Below, in pieces: positions 26,701 through 41,700 of a stretch of DNA of 64,000 nucleotides. This stretch comes from Paracentrotus lividus (Eukaryota; Echinodermata; Echinoidea; Camarodonta; Echinidae), in NCBI GenBank assembly GCA_940671915.1, contig CALNVZ010000641.1, positions 37,151,803 through 37,215,802 on the forward strand, written 5' to 3'. Position numbers and translations under genes: made by a program. The notes beneath the pieces are model-generated. The model was not told where the DNA came from, searched no databases, and saw only the letters and a program-made list of their open reading frames with translations. Position 1 is the first letter of the stretch. Each line of letters starts with the position of its first letter.

Positions 26701-29700
26701 TCAGCATTTTATTTTAGGGCCTTGATATCTGTTGTCCTGATGGAAATTAAAACCTCCCTATAACAAATTGGTTGGCCATCAGGGAAACATAGAGCATACA
26801 AAAGAGGTGACGTGATAATACTTCTGATAACAAGTATTTAGGTTAAAGTCTTCTGCAGTTTATTTTACAAAGTAACGTGTTTAAGAAAGTAGCATTTTAC
26901 TTAACACGACGAAACAAAATACGATTTTCTCTTAAAATAATTCATTTCTAAAAATTATTAATATCTTATTACTGGTAACAAGTTTGATCAATAAAAGACG
27001 AGATCGAGCAAATCATTTACGTTTTTATTTTCATTGTCTTAAGCTAACCTAGCCACTCATAAAACGTGATCAGAGAAATTCTAAATACATTCGTGAGGCG
27101 CAAATATTTATTAAAACATTTTTGGAGGCTTATCTCTATCATATACTTATTCAAAGAATATAAACAAAATGCATAAGCCCCTGTACAAGAATAATTTAGT
27201 CTATAGACCATTAGTATGTTCAAAATTTCCAACAGAGTTCAGATCAAAATGACTCGCTTTATTATGAGTAAGAGTATACGCGATTGACATTCAAAGAACG
27301 CACGCAAACATCGAAATAAAACCCCCCAAAAGGTTTTAAAATAGTTTTGTTTCTAAATAATTTAGCACCAGGATTGGTAAACACTTTTCTTAAAAGAGCG
27401 GACTTTTCCTTAAACAATTAGAAAGAGCATGACGTTTTTATTTATTTGACGAAGATATAAAACAACTAACCAAATTCAGCTTCTTTTTTTTTGGAGAAGA
27501 TTGAATGTTATTTCGACAATATCACCGTTTGCCTCAATCATGCGTGACGGACGAGTATTGTTCTCTGTATACCTGAATGCAGCCTCCTCATTGGTCAATC
27601 GTTTCACCTTTGTAACAAGTGGTTGCTAGGGCATTTCGGTGACAAAATGTTCTTATTTTTCTGGCGCGGAGTCAAACGGAAGTCAAACTTCGCAGACGTT
27701 TTTCTCTTGATTTTGATTTCCAAGAGCACAATTCTCCTCGCGTTCAGAGGCTAATATCTCCACTTCTATTTACTCTTTACAGTCGGGTTATATATCAAAT
27801 TCAAGGCAATGAATCAGGGATCAATAATATCAAATAAAATGGATTTCAAAAATCGCGACTAGTCTCTCATTTCGACGTGACGCATCACATATGTCTTGGT
27901 AGAGTCATCCTCCTAGCATATGTTGGTACTCTTTTCATTTGGATTTGCACACATAGCTGAAATACAGACAATCTTCCGAAGACGGCAAAATTTCACTTGC
28001 GCCAAGTGGCTGGGTGAGGAATAAACAAATTGATATTTTATTTCTAACATGTATGTGTGCTTACAAAGACACACACCCATATGTACCCTCATTTACACAT
28101 ACACACCCACACCATCACCACACCCACATACACCCTCCACACACCCATACACACGCACATACCCTATCTCATCCATACCAACACACACACATGCACACCC
28201 ACATCCTCACCACACACACACCCACATACACCCTCCACACACCTATAAACACGCTCATACCCTATCTCATCCACATCAGCCCACATACACACCCACAACC
28301 TCATTAAACACATGCATACACATACACCCTCACTCACACTCACAAACAGTCTTTAGGGAATTGTCCCAAACATTCAGTGATTGTTTTGGTAAAGGACACT
28401 TAAAAGTGGAAATGTTATTGTGAATTGTTTATTGTGTGTATATGTGTGAGGTGTGAGTGTGTGACGATGTACGTGTATGTGGATGTGTGTGTGGTAAGAG
28501 TGTGTGTGTGTGTGTGTGTGTGTTTACTCATATTCTGTCAACATTTGTTTTAATTTTCATCCATCTATTTTGCTCATTTGAGCTTCTGCTATCTTCTGAA
28601 GATATTCTGTTACTCCATCATGTGTGTAAAGAGACTAATTAAAAGGGTACCAACTAATGCTGGGAGAATGACTCTAGCAAGCCATATCATGAAACCCATG
28701 ATTTAATGCTCATGCTTCAAACAAGATAACGTAAATATGATAGGACATTTTTTTAGCTCACTCTGTACACTTATTTGCTTTCACTTCTTAAAAATAATAT
28801 AGAAATATCTGCATCAATGCACTTTATGAATACAATGATATAAATACATGTCTTTGTGAATAAAAGCAGTTTCACACCATATGAATGTATTTGTATCACT
28901 CATAAGATTGGGATATACATGTAGTTGCTTTTTCTTTTTCTTGTTTGTATACATAATGACTGCAGGTTATGTGCTTTACATAAATTACATGTACGTATAC
29001 TTGGTGTAAAAGATCAGTTCCACAAGTCTTATCCCCCATCCCTCTAAAATGAAAAAAAAAGCATGTCCTTACATTTGTACATAGCCCTATTATCTAAAAC
29101 TTAATCCTAAAAAGCTGTGGGTAGAATCTATCCCCCCATTATACGTTTTACTAGATATGTGAATGCATAGCAGCCAGGCAAGTATGAATGAATTCTATGA
29201 ACGGGGTAATAACATTCTGTAAAGTTTAAAAGGAAAAGCGTTTTAGAAATAACCAGATATTATTATTATGTCCTCAATGTACCAAGATGTTATCATGACA
29301 CTGTGTGACTTTTTTTCTTTAGTCCCCTTGGATCTTGGCCATGGGGTTACCAAAATTTCTTAAACTCTTCAGGTAGTGCTGGCATTTTATATGGAATAAT
29401 TTTCCAAAGTTTTATACCTATATCTTAAATGTTTATTGATTTATCAGCATTTTTTTCACTGTATATTGTTGCTACAGCACACAAGTCGATGGGAAAATCG
29501 TGAGTGTGGCTATTTTTGATCCGTATTGCTCGTTCAAAAAAACATTACATCTCTGAAACTTTCATATATCTTAGTGAACTTGTCATACAATTTATTCCAC
29601 CACAAAAATTGTTAAGATTACACGATTCACAAGGTCAACTTCAAGGTCAAATCTTAGGTCAAAGGTCAAGGTCCAGGAATATGACCACTCCCCTTTTCAC

Positions 29701-32700
29701 CAAAAATCTCGAAATTTGGTGGGTCGTATCTCCCGAACCCCTCACTTGATTGACATGAAATTCTAAATGAATTTTAACAAGTATACTAAGTTTCAGCAAA
29801 ATTGGAAATGGACGGGTTAAAATTTTAAGATATTGTGGGAGATTTGACATTGAATGACCCAACTAAACTGTGACGTCATAAAATAAAACAATTTGCATTT
29901 CACCATTCAGGACATCATATCTCTTTGGAGCATGATGAAAAACATCCACAACCTAAATTTTGGGGGAATCGATTTAGCGGGACCCAAGATGACTAAATTG
30001 ATGTTAATCACCAAACCCATAATATCAGTGTGTCATTGGCCTGCTGGGGGGGGGGGGGGTGTTCATTCAAAGACAAAAGTGCTAACCATGCATGTCCACA
30101 TACCACATATATTGCACAAAATCAAATCTGCAGCCTTATTTGACACCGGATTGGGAAAAACATACCCTAAATGAAAATTAGCACCCGAAACAAAGATAGT
30201 AGCTGAAAACACCCCTATTTTAATGAAAGTGGTGATAGAATTTGAAAAACACTCTTAATTCAAGGAAAGCATTGACGGCCCCGGAAGGCTGAAAATAGAC
30301 CCTTTTCAACGCTAAAAAATAGTGGATGCGTAAGTGTAGCACATCATGTGGTATTGACCCCCCGACCCGGTTAAAAATTATTTTTCATATCTTAACTGAT
30401 TCCCACTGTTTTTCATTGCTCCACCAAGATATGAGGTATATTCATAACAATGCTTGGTCTTGCCTGTCTCTGTGTCTGTCTCCTCATTCTTTCTCTCACT
30501 CCTTTCCCTTATTATCCCTGCCCTATATCCACCCCCTTTTTCCGTTCTCTCTCTACCCCCCTTTTTCTCTTCTTTTTCGATTCCCCTCTGTCCCTTTTTT
30601 TACTTTTCGTCTCTACATTCTCGTTTACTCTTTTCACTCTTTTTTTCCCTCTCTTTTCCTTATCCTTCCCTCTCTCCGATCTGTCTATCTTTCTACACAC
30701 CTTTGTCTTTCTTTCCATCTCTGTGTCTCTTTTAGTGTCCTCATTTTTTTGCTCTCAGTCATTTAGCTTATCGTCACTTTTCTTATCCCTTCCCTCTCTC
30801 CATTCTCATTTCCCCCTTCCCTCCCCTCTGTCTCGCATTTTCTCACCCCCTCTCTCTCTCTGCTCATCGCTTTTTAATTTCCCTCTCTCCACATTCTCTT
30901 TCTTACTTGTCTTCCTTATCCCTTCCCTCTTTCTGCTCCCATTTTCTCCTCTCCTATAATCCTCCTTTCTCTCTGTCTTTCTGCTTTCTGTTTATTTTTT
31001 TTTTTTTATCCCTGTTTGTTAATGATCCTTCAAATTATGATAAGGTTAATTTGTAAACAATAATCTGCAAGTACAGGACACTGACAAATAATATTATTTA
31101 GATGTAGTTTGCGTTGCATATTGATTTACTCCATATATTCCTATGGTGTAAGTATTTATGTTATGAATGACAGCGCAGTAAAAACTAAAATCCACACGAT
31201 ATTCACCAGAAATTAATCATTGTTGTGCTCCAAGATTATCAGAAATACGCACCCTTAACCATTAACAATCCATCAGTCACATAAAAACATATACTTACTG
31301 CTGAGTTCGAAGACTTCAATATGGTTGATGTTTATACTAACAATCTGAAAAGAATATTATATTTTCCTGCTTTCAAATTTTTGCTGGGAAGATAACAGAA
31401 ATAAACATATCACTCCAGTCTCATAGACATACCTTGCTCCAGAGTTATTGCAAGGAAAATCAATTTCTGAATAATGCGTGATTGTTTAAAATGACAGATG
31501 TTTAAGGATGGTTCGAGGTGTCTTTTTGTTTTACTAAGGTTCAAGGTCTTTTCTTCATTGTGATCGTGCTCCGTTTGTTAAAGGGATAGATAGATAGATA
31601 GATAGATAGATAAATGGTTTATTGGTTCAAACAAACATCATTGCGGCAAAGCCGAATTGCGATGCATTTACAAATAGAAAATACATATAAATAATCATAC
31701 AATAATAATAATACAGGAGATAAATCTTAACATCTAAAAATGTATGCGTTTAAATAAACGATATCATATTCAGCAAATTCAATTATTAAGTATATATCAA
31801 TTAGATGAAAGTGTATAACAATTTGGATTCAATTATTTGTACGGCTTATATAATTATTATGATGTATAATAAATGATATTAAACATGTACATAATGATTA
31901 TTATAGTTATTACAAACTGATACATGTGAGGGAAAAAGTCCAGTATAGTGAGGTTTTAAATCCAAATGTCTGAACATGTGAATACAATCAAAATATTTGT
32001 TTATATAAATCAATAGAATTAATGTGTAACTATTATTATTACTAAAATATTATGAATGTATGTATAAATTGCAAGTTGAATATTAATAAGATGCACATGT
32101 AATGTGTTATATTCATATGAGTAGACTATTTAAATTATATCAAACTCTTTACTACATCCAGATTAATAAGCACTTAATAAGAAAATATGGAAAATTAATT
32201 CATATAATAATTGAGAACCGTTTTACAAAATTGATTACACCAAAATGATAACAAAAATCAAAAAGCCCCGCCCTCCCCCAAGGAAAAAAACGATTAGTGG
32301 TATAATCAGTTTAAATTGAATGATTACAATAATTACTACAAACTGATATGTACACCAAAAAAAAAAAAAAAAAAATTCCAGTGTAGTGAGGTTTTGAATT
32401 CAAGTGCCCTGACATGAAAATACAATCAACATATATTTAAATATAAATTAATAGAATCATACAATAATTCATATTGATAATCACAATTCTGTTTATGAGT
32501 CTGAAGAGATAAAGAGAGAAAGAGAGAGTGGGAGAGAGAGAGAGAGGGATGTGATATAATTGAAAGAGAAACGAAGACAGAGATAATGGAGAGAGAGAGA
32601 GAGAGAGAGAAAGGGAGGTGAGGAGGGAAGAATATAGAGACATCGAGAGATAGAAAAAGATAGACAGAGAAAAGAGAGGGAAGGGAGTAATTAAGAAGAG

Positions 32701-35700
32701 TGCATACAGAATCCAATGGAGACAATAATACATTTTATCATTCTTTATAATCAATTCTGTCATTCAAGAGCCTAGTGAGATACGGAACAGGACTGTTTCT
32801 GTATCTAGCAGTTTGCATCGCACTTCAACACACTTCACTTTCCTTTGTGTTGTAGGATTGTCTCGGCGGGGGCAACACGTGGTGATTAAGTCTGTTTGAA
32901 GGGATCTGCATAGACTTGGCAAATGTAACGCACAAACTCTTCCGTCTTGCCTCAAGCGAACTCATATTACATCGTTGCAATGCTTCTTGGTAGCATGTAT
33001 AATTGCTCCCAAGGATTATCCTATATGCACGCTTCTGGACACGTTCAATGGCCAAGATCTGTTCCTTATTAAGACCACCAGACCATACCGGAACGCCGTA
33101 TTCCACAACTGGTCTAACGAATGACATGTATATGGTGGACAGGTCCTGGGATGACAAGCCGTGGTACTTGAGAGTGCGCAGAGCATACAATCGGCTGTTG
33201 GCGCGTTTAACCATGTAATCAACGTGGGTATTCCACCGTAAATCAGCTTGGATAAAGATTCCGAGAATTTTTACAGTGTTATCATTCTTGAGGACTACGT
33301 CGTCCAGCGTGAGCACAGTTGGGCCTAACCTGCGCTTCGAGAAACATACGTCCATCGTGACACATTTCTTTAGGTTCAAGCGCATTTACTAGCCGTTGAC
33401 CAGTCTTGAGCTGTTAAGCGAAGATATAACTTAGACTCCTTGCTTGACGTCGCGTTTCCACTAATGTGAGATCGTCAACGTATTTGAATTGATGACCGTG
33501 TGTGTATTGTCGTCTCCAGCTGCGATGTTGTTTCTCAGAGCATCATTTATTAGTGCTAGAAAGATGACGGGACCAATTTTCGTTCCTTGTGGAACACCTG
33601 CATTTGTTTGACACCACTTAGATCTTTCTCCTTTATACTTCACTCGTATGCTACGATCACTGAGGAAATCGGCGAGCCACGAGACCAAACTCGAATCAAC
33701 ACCCTTTGGATGAGTTTTGTCATAACAATTGAATGATCCACTCGATCGAAAGCCTTCGAAAAGTCGGTCATTAATATAGTTGAGGCACTTCCACTGGTAT
33801 CTGCATGCTTATGCAGTGTATGAAGTATTTCAATCAGGCAATGCGAGGTCGAAACACCCTTTTGGTTTCCAAATTGGGCTGGATCAAGCTTAGGTTGGAG
33901 GGAAACCATTACTTTCTTTGCAATAAAGTGTTCAGCTACTTTTGCAAAGTGGTCCGTGAGGGCAACGCGTCGAAGATCTCAATGGAAGCCGGAAGATTTG
34001 GTATGGGAACAATATCCGCTAGCTTCCACTGTGGGGTACAGATGCCTGAGCGAAGGACGCGTTGATGATGTCAGTCAACGGAGTAGTAAGTTCGTACGCG
34101 AAATACGTATGAATCTTGAAGTTATCCCATCAGGGCCGGTGGCTTTCCGAGATTTAATAGCTTCAAGTTGCTTGAAGACTTCCCATGGCATAACCGAGTA
34201 GGCTTGGGGTGCCGGAAGGAGGTTGGTAGTGACGATTTGTCAAGCGGCTCAAGGTCAGATGCGACCGACATGAACTGATCGCATATGGCGTTTGCAATAG
34301 CTTCGTGGTTAGAAGAATCCATATTTGGAACTTTGATTTCGTAGAGACGCTTTTACCCGACATAACACGATATGCCGAAACCATTCGCTAGGGTTCGCAG
34401 TCTTCAAGTGCTGAACCTTGTCCAAATAGTGGTTTGATTTTGCCTTTGCTATTTCTCGCTTGACTTTATTCCGAAGTCTTTCCACTCTTGTACTTTCCCA
34501 TCTTTAAAAGCAACTTGACGTTGTTTCACAAGGTCTTTAATGTGAGGCGTGATCCAGACCTGTCAGTTGAATGAGTTTTCACATTCCGCGTGGGAAAAAA
34601 CATCTATGGACTTGTGTAGGGTTCGTAGAGGGCGGTGCACTTCTCAGTTGCACTAGCGGCATTATCGATCTTCTGACCAATCGTGGTTACTAATCCATCT
34701 TCCATAAGCCCGTGTTTGGCTATCTGACATTGGCGAACCACACGTTTCCTTGATGTATTACCACATGGTATGTGGTCACGTGGTCTGATCTTCACTGATC
34801 GATGATCACTCAGTCCAATTGGAGAGATAATCTCTACTTCTTGGTACAGATTAGAGATGTCATTATGACCTTGTCTAGTATAGGCATCTTCACGGGTGGT
34901 TGATGACCACTTGGACAAGTTGATTGGACAAAATATTAGAAAGGTCAAGGCGGTTGAAGTCTCCCATGATGATCACTCCTGTATCTGGCTGCTCTGTGAG
35001 TAGCTGGTCAACAGTGGAGCTGATGTGGTCGACCATAGTAGCAGCTACTGGACTGTTTGGTGTAATAGAAGACACCAACTGCAATTCTAGCCGTTGTCGT
35101 GTGGGAGCTTAGATGGGCGAGGCTCACCCAAAGTCCTTCTATTCCACTGGGACTTCAACTTTGGCGATTTGTTTGGCATTAAGGTGTTGCTTTGTAAACA
35201 ATGCCACACCTCCACCGCGACGATCAGTCCTTGCTTTGGAAAAGAGTCGTACCCGGAATGTTGAATAGATCAATAGGCATATCAGAAGAAAGCCAGGTCT
35301 CGCAAATCCCGGCGACGTCGATTGAGTTTATATCTAGGACGACATTCAACTCGTCAATCTATTGTTCAGGGACCGCGTGTTACATAACATCATTGTTGGA
35401 AGTTGGGGCTGAATGGACGGTTCACAGACGCAGTTTCTATGGGATAAGATTACCAAGGTTGGCTTTCCGTAACGGTGGGTTTCCAAAATGGCGGGCCGGC
35501 TTGTAATTAAGCGTTGTATGGGACGTTGTTTATGAATCCCAGCACGGCATCCCCTTTTTGTTACTTTGGCGATATTCAATCTTTAAGCAGATTCCATGTC
35601 TCCTTAGGAGGGAGGAGGGAGTCTTCCTCACAGTCTTCCCTACATCTAACAACGTTTTCACAGAGTATCGTAATAGTGATGTCATGGTTCATATATAGTT

Positions 35701-38700
35701 CATGTAATGTACTTACAACGTATGCGTCTTCCAGTCATTCAACTTGTATGCTTAAAAAGTATCATAGATTTCCACAGAATTCTGTCCACTCAATCACAAA
35801 AGATCACAGCAATGATTCCAATCAAACACTTAGTAATCAATAAGTAACTTCCAAACATAATAAATGTGATCAGTTCCTCCAAAAAAGAAGAAAGTTGGTC
35901 AGGAAATCAGAGCTCCTAAAAATTTACGTGTGCTGCCTCGAGGGCGCCCTCATTGAAGGCGCCCTCATAGATTTGTAGTGGTGACAGCAAGGAAATCATG
36001 CTGAAAGTAGTCTCATATTATATTCCATATTGCCCTGCATGCATCTAAAAGATAATTTTATGTAATTGATAATAAAGCAATATTGACTCGCCTGGGGGCG
36101 ACGACATATATCGCCCAATCTAGATTTATATTGCCTGAGTCGAAGACGAGGGTGATATTAGTTTAGTGAGGGCGATATATGTCCTTTCGCCCCCAGGCCA
36201 GTCAATATTGCTATTATTAACCAAATCAGACATCTAGAGCTTACGCGGAATATTGAAATTAAAACTTACCAATTTTTAAGATTGCAGTCTTGAGAAGTTA
36301 AGATACCACAGACCGTAATCCGATTGAAAATTGATATCCGGCCAATTCAAAGTTCAAACTCCAATCGATATCAAAAGTTAAGAAGGTACATTTCTTCAAC
36401 AATAAGAAATGCAACTTGAATTTAAGAATACCCGGATGCCTTATTGCCCGCTACATGTCCATGCATTTTCTCATTGACTTTCCTGAGCGGGCAATAATTT
36501 GGTTCCGTGGAAAAACAATTGGAAACTTATTGACCGATCATTTGATCACAGTCATAAGCAGGCAATAATGTATTAAAGTTGCCCTGCTCAGATGTCTGAT
36601 ACGGTTGATAATAGTGTTTATAAAACAGATTCAAGGATGTAGCCAATAGCGATTTATTCCGCTCTTCATCGGAGAGCTGCAGCTGAAACGTTGCAGTGCT
36701 CCTCTGCTACTGGGCACAGCCATTTTACTTCCGCAGACAGAAACAATAACAAACGATTGTCGATATCGCCAAAAGTGCCATCAATATTGCGGAAATTGCG
36801 TGCGTCCAGTAAAATTTCTTAAATCATAATTGATTGCCAGAATTTCCTCACCTATGTGATAAAAAAACTATATTTCATTTTTGAACAATGCAAACTCCAA
36901 TCAGGTGTCAAAACTTTGCACTTCAGCCCATTCAGCATTGTTATTTATATATGTCAATCACTCAATTTCTTCCTAACTACGGAGGGATGGTCCTTGCATT
37001 TTGAGATGTTGTAGCTGAAACGATTTCACACAAGATCCTTACATTTAAATCAGAATTGTAAATTGCAAAGACCAATATAACCAGAGACAAAATTTTACGT
37101 TCAAAAATATAAATCAAAAGGTAAATGTTTCTTCCGCTGTCTCTCCCTATACCTATCATTGGCCGGGTTCAAAATAATTGTTCATATCTTGGGCCCTGTG
37201 AACCATTTTCAAATTTTTTTCAATATCCCGAGATATGATGTCCAAAACAATGAAATGCAAGAAAACATTTTCATTTCAAAACTCTGCATAATACAGATAC
37301 ATGTAAAGGTTTTATTCTCCGTTTGTAAAAATGCTTGGTCTTGTCTCTTTCTTTCTTTTCCTGTCTTCTCATTCGCTCAATTACTCCTTTTCCTTATTGT
37401 CAATTTTTTTTATCCCTTCCCTCTCTCCACTCTCCTCTCATATCTATCGCTATCTATACACCTTTCTCTTTATATTCATCTGTGTCTCTTTTATCTTTCT
37501 CATTCTCTTTCTCTCACCCCTTTAATAGCTTATCGTCACTTTTCTTATCCTTCCCCTCTCTCCATTTCCATTTTCTGCTCCCCTTCCCTCCCCTCTCTCA
37601 CTTTCGCTCTTTCTGCGTGTCTCTGTCTTTTTTATTTCCCTCACTCCACATTCTCTCTCTTAAGCCCCGATCACACCTTTGCGATTTGGGGCTGCGTTCG
37701 GCTGCGGATTGCCCTAACGCAGAAAAACGCAGTCGAAGGCAACAGAACGAGCTAGAACGAGGTAAATAGGCAGGCGAACGCAGAGGCCTTGCGCTCAGTT
37801 GCGGATGTTTGAATTTTTCTCAAACATTCGCAACTGAACGAGCTCGAGCGCAACAAAATTTTTAGCGAGTGAATACGCAGTGAATCGAGGTGAGATGAGC
37901 TCAAGCGAGCAACAACGAGTTGTGAACGAGGTACACACGCAACGTTAGAGCAAACTCCGTATTGAATCGTACTGCTACAAGGAAAAGCGAGCTACAGCGA
38001 GGTAAAATGCAAGCAAACCACGTACGAGCTATATCGAGCTCCATCCGCAACAATGTGATTGCAACCAAATCTTGGGCTCGAACGGCTTCCTCAAGGCTGC
38101 GTTCGGCCAACGAGGTACTACGCAGCCCCAAATCGCAAAGGTGTGATCGGTGCTTTCTCCTTTTCCTTAATATTATTTTCCTTATCCCTTCCCTCTCCAC
38201 TCCTATTTTCCCCTTTCCTTGCAACCCTCTCTCTCTCTCTCTCTGTTTCTTTCTGTTTATTTACCCTCCCTCTACATTGTCTTTCTCTCACTCCTTTTCT
38301 TTATTGTCATTTTCTTCATCCCTCCCTCTTGCTACTCCCATTTTCCCCTCTCTACATCTCCTTTATCCCTCTATACCCCTCTCTCCCTATCTCTGTCTGT
38401 CTGTCTCTATACCTGTGTCTTTCTCTCTCTCTGTCTATTTTTATTTCTTTTTCTGTTATCCCTATTTGTTAATGATTCTTCTAATTATGATAAGGTTAAT
38501 TGTTAAACATTATTCTGCAAGTACATGACACTGACAAATAATATCATTTACATTGTAGTTTTGGTTACGTATTGATTGATTTCATATATTTCTATTGTGT
38601 AATTATTCATGCTATGAATGACAGTGCAGGAAAAACTTACACAACAATATTTACACCAGAAATTAATCATTGTTATGCTCCAAGATTATCAGAAATTATA

Positions 38701-41700
38701 CATGTGCACCCTTAATTGTTAACCATCATATTGTATGCAACAATACATTAATATAAGAACATATAAATTTAAAAAAAATTAGATATCTATACAAACATGG
38801 ACCCAGTAGTAACATACAATCCTCTCAAATCGTCCTCTAGATACTGCCACCAATCTATCGAAACATATATCTCAAGATCCTTTCTTAACTAGTGGAATAT
38901 GCTTCACAATGAAATAAAACACTTTGACACATTAACAAATTTCATTTAGACTGAAAACTTTCTTATTTCACAAGTAGTGTATTATGAAATTGTACCAAAT
39001 ATCTTAATCCCTATAATTACTATGTTAGATGTATCTTCCATACCAATTTTAATTTTCTGAAAGAGCATAGGGGCAAATCGATGAATTATGTGGACATTTA
39101 AAAAAAAAAGGAGTCAGTCTCCTAAGTTGATTATTAAATTTATCACTAATCTAATGCCATGGATGTTCGAGAATAACAAAGGTCTTTCATATTCAGTTTA
39201 AAGAAAAGTCATTTTCGTTAATATCTTTAATATCTCAAACCATCATAAAAATTGTATATGTGGGACTGGGGACAATAAATTTCACTAAAATGCAATTTAC
39301 ACAATATTCGTTTAATATTTCTCCTTGTAAATTTTGCTAAAAGGGAAAGGATGAACACATTTCCGTATTTCACGGACTATTGTCACATTTAATTGATTAC
39401 CAGGGGGTGAAATGACCTCTAGAAGTTCACTGGACAAAATATAACATATTTAACTGTTAAGTAACTAACCATGTTTTTGTTGTTTCTACAGGAAAATATC
39501 AAGCTATTCATGAAATAAAGTATATCGCATGACTTGCCAACTCATCAGCAATAGCATGAATGTTACAGTTTGTTTCAGATGAACATAGTTTCAAGGAAAT
39601 TTGTGGTCAAAGTCAGTCCCCCCAAAACCTTGTCCACTTTTAAACATAACTAACCAAAGTTTAAGTACCTGTTATTACTTACGGAAATATGCCTCATGAT
39701 TCTCTTTGATGATGTGAAAGTAGGGTGTGTCTATAGGTATTGACACTACGAAAATTGGAAAATAATATCCAAGCATCTTCACGTAGACATGGTAGAAGCC
39801 ATCCCTAGTGAACATTGTACCATAGTATGTAACGAAACTAATCATGAAATTGCCCATAAGGCTATATAAAAGTGGTGTACATAATATTACTATTAATTAC
39901 TTGTATATTGTAAGCAGGCTGCAATATACTACATGAATTATCAATCTGAAAATGATAATAGTAAAACAATGTCTTGATAATTAGTTTCTCGTATCGTCAC
40001 TTCGTAAGTTTCATCGGTTACTAGTGAATGATTTTTTTAAAACTACATTCAAATTTATAAATTGGCCCCTCTTATTAATATCTTCTGAACGAGTATCATA
40101 TAATTAGGCAGCTCCGTTGAAGTTCTAGACAGTTCTTCATTCCCGGTAATGTATTCACAATATCATATGGGCATAGAGCATTCCAACTTGAAGTCCCTCA
40201 ACTATGGATCAAACTTCAAAATAATGTAAAAGATTCTCTCGCTCAAAACCACAACCAGGACACCAAACCTAGAGTTTTGTTGGTTCAACTCGAGGATGCA
40301 ATGCAAAAGAGTGAAGTTTTAAGGTCCTGCTAAAAATCTAAGACTAATGAAAAATGGGAGAATGTATTTATCGCTCCTGACTTGACAAATCAACAGAGAA
40401 TCGAACGAAAAGCCCTCAGAGAAGAACTTAAAAGAAGGCGTGAAAAGGTGAGGAAAACCTAAAAATTCGGCGAGGAAGGTTAGTCACATACAATATTGAT
40501 GTGAAACTCAAACAACAGCGTAATGAAAATTCTGGACAACCAAATCTCAACGTTCAAATATTGATGAACATGTACAAAAAGAAGTGTTAATCAAGGTCAA
40601 CGACAGTAGAAGGTGCAGTTGGCGGTGTGGGTGTAGACCTTGATAAGCAGTGACTACAAGTGAATGATCGTTCAGTTTATGAAAGTTCAGAAGAAGGTGA
40701 AACTGGTATGAAATTGAAAATTCTTTATACGAATGCAGACTCCTATCGAACAAAATGATTGAGTTGGAGATAATTGTACATAACCAGAATATTGATATTA
40801 TCATGATAACTGAGGCCAAACAAAGTCGGCCTTCACAGATACTCACAATGACATCCCTTAATCTTCATGGATTTAATATTCTTTGGAAACCTTGATGGGA
40901 ATAAGGGCAACTCACGTGGAGTATTGATAACACAAGGACTTCACTCAAGGTGATTGAAGTGAATATGTTTGAAGAATTTATTGAATCTACGTGGTGTACG
41001 TTAACTCTGCAAGAGAACACAAAGCTTCTCATAGGTGTATTTATCGCAGCCCGTCAAGTGCTTAGAGAAAATTATTTGTTAAACAATTATCTGAGACAAC
41101 TATCTGATAGGAGAGATTCAGCTATATTAATCGCTGGAGACTTCAACTTTCCCGGAATAGGCTGGAATGCATGGTTTGTTGGAAGCCAGAGTGACAATTT
41201 GGCTAGACAATTTTTAGATGCTCTTCAAGACTCATATTTATATCAACATGTCACAGAATATACGAGGTTTAGACATGGGCAAAATCCGAGTGTTTTGGAT
41301 CTTGTCATTACAAACTCAGAAAACATTGTGAAAAACCTGGAGATACTGCCTCCTCTGGGAAAAAGCGATCACTGTTGTATTGTTACTAGCTTGATATATG
41401 TACATCAAGGAAAACACAAACTAAATCTTCAGTGTTTAATTGGATAAAGGAGATTATGAGAAACTCAATTGTCTTCTTAGTGATATTAAGTGGAAAGATG
41501 AATTAAAAGACAGGTCATGCTGTAATGCCTGGGAATATTTTAAACATGTATTCCTAAACAATGTAAAGGAGTGCGTGCCTGTTTGCCAGAAAGGAGAATC
41601 AAAGAAATAAAGAGTCCCTACATATCGAAGGAAGCAATGAGGTTATCTAGAAGTAAGAGTAAAGCAAGGAAAACTTATTTGTGTACTGAAAGCGCTGTGG

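Larger units (their letters stand above)
14320..29340. repeat. Segmental duplication copy A (15 kb)
   Basis: Colinear with 37250-48700. Anchors (A/B): CAAGAAAACATTTTCAT 14335/37260; ATGCTTGGTCTTG 14400/37331; TAGTTCCCAGTCTTAG 17678/43735; GACAGGCACTCTAATAA 18513/44305; GATTATGATAAT 20340/44450; the TRIM-like gene 22168-23985/44847-46735; GCACTTTATGAATA 28820/47875. Copy A is longer because of insertions: fold-backs at 15355 and 20942, a hAT-like MITE at 17010, an element at 18579, a LINE piece at 20435, a SINE at 25138 and a TIR element at 26132. Confidence 0.85.

Noticed and set aside
28014-28423. His/Thr/Pro-rich frames up to 124 codons
   Set aside because: CA/CACACC simple repeat in three frames.
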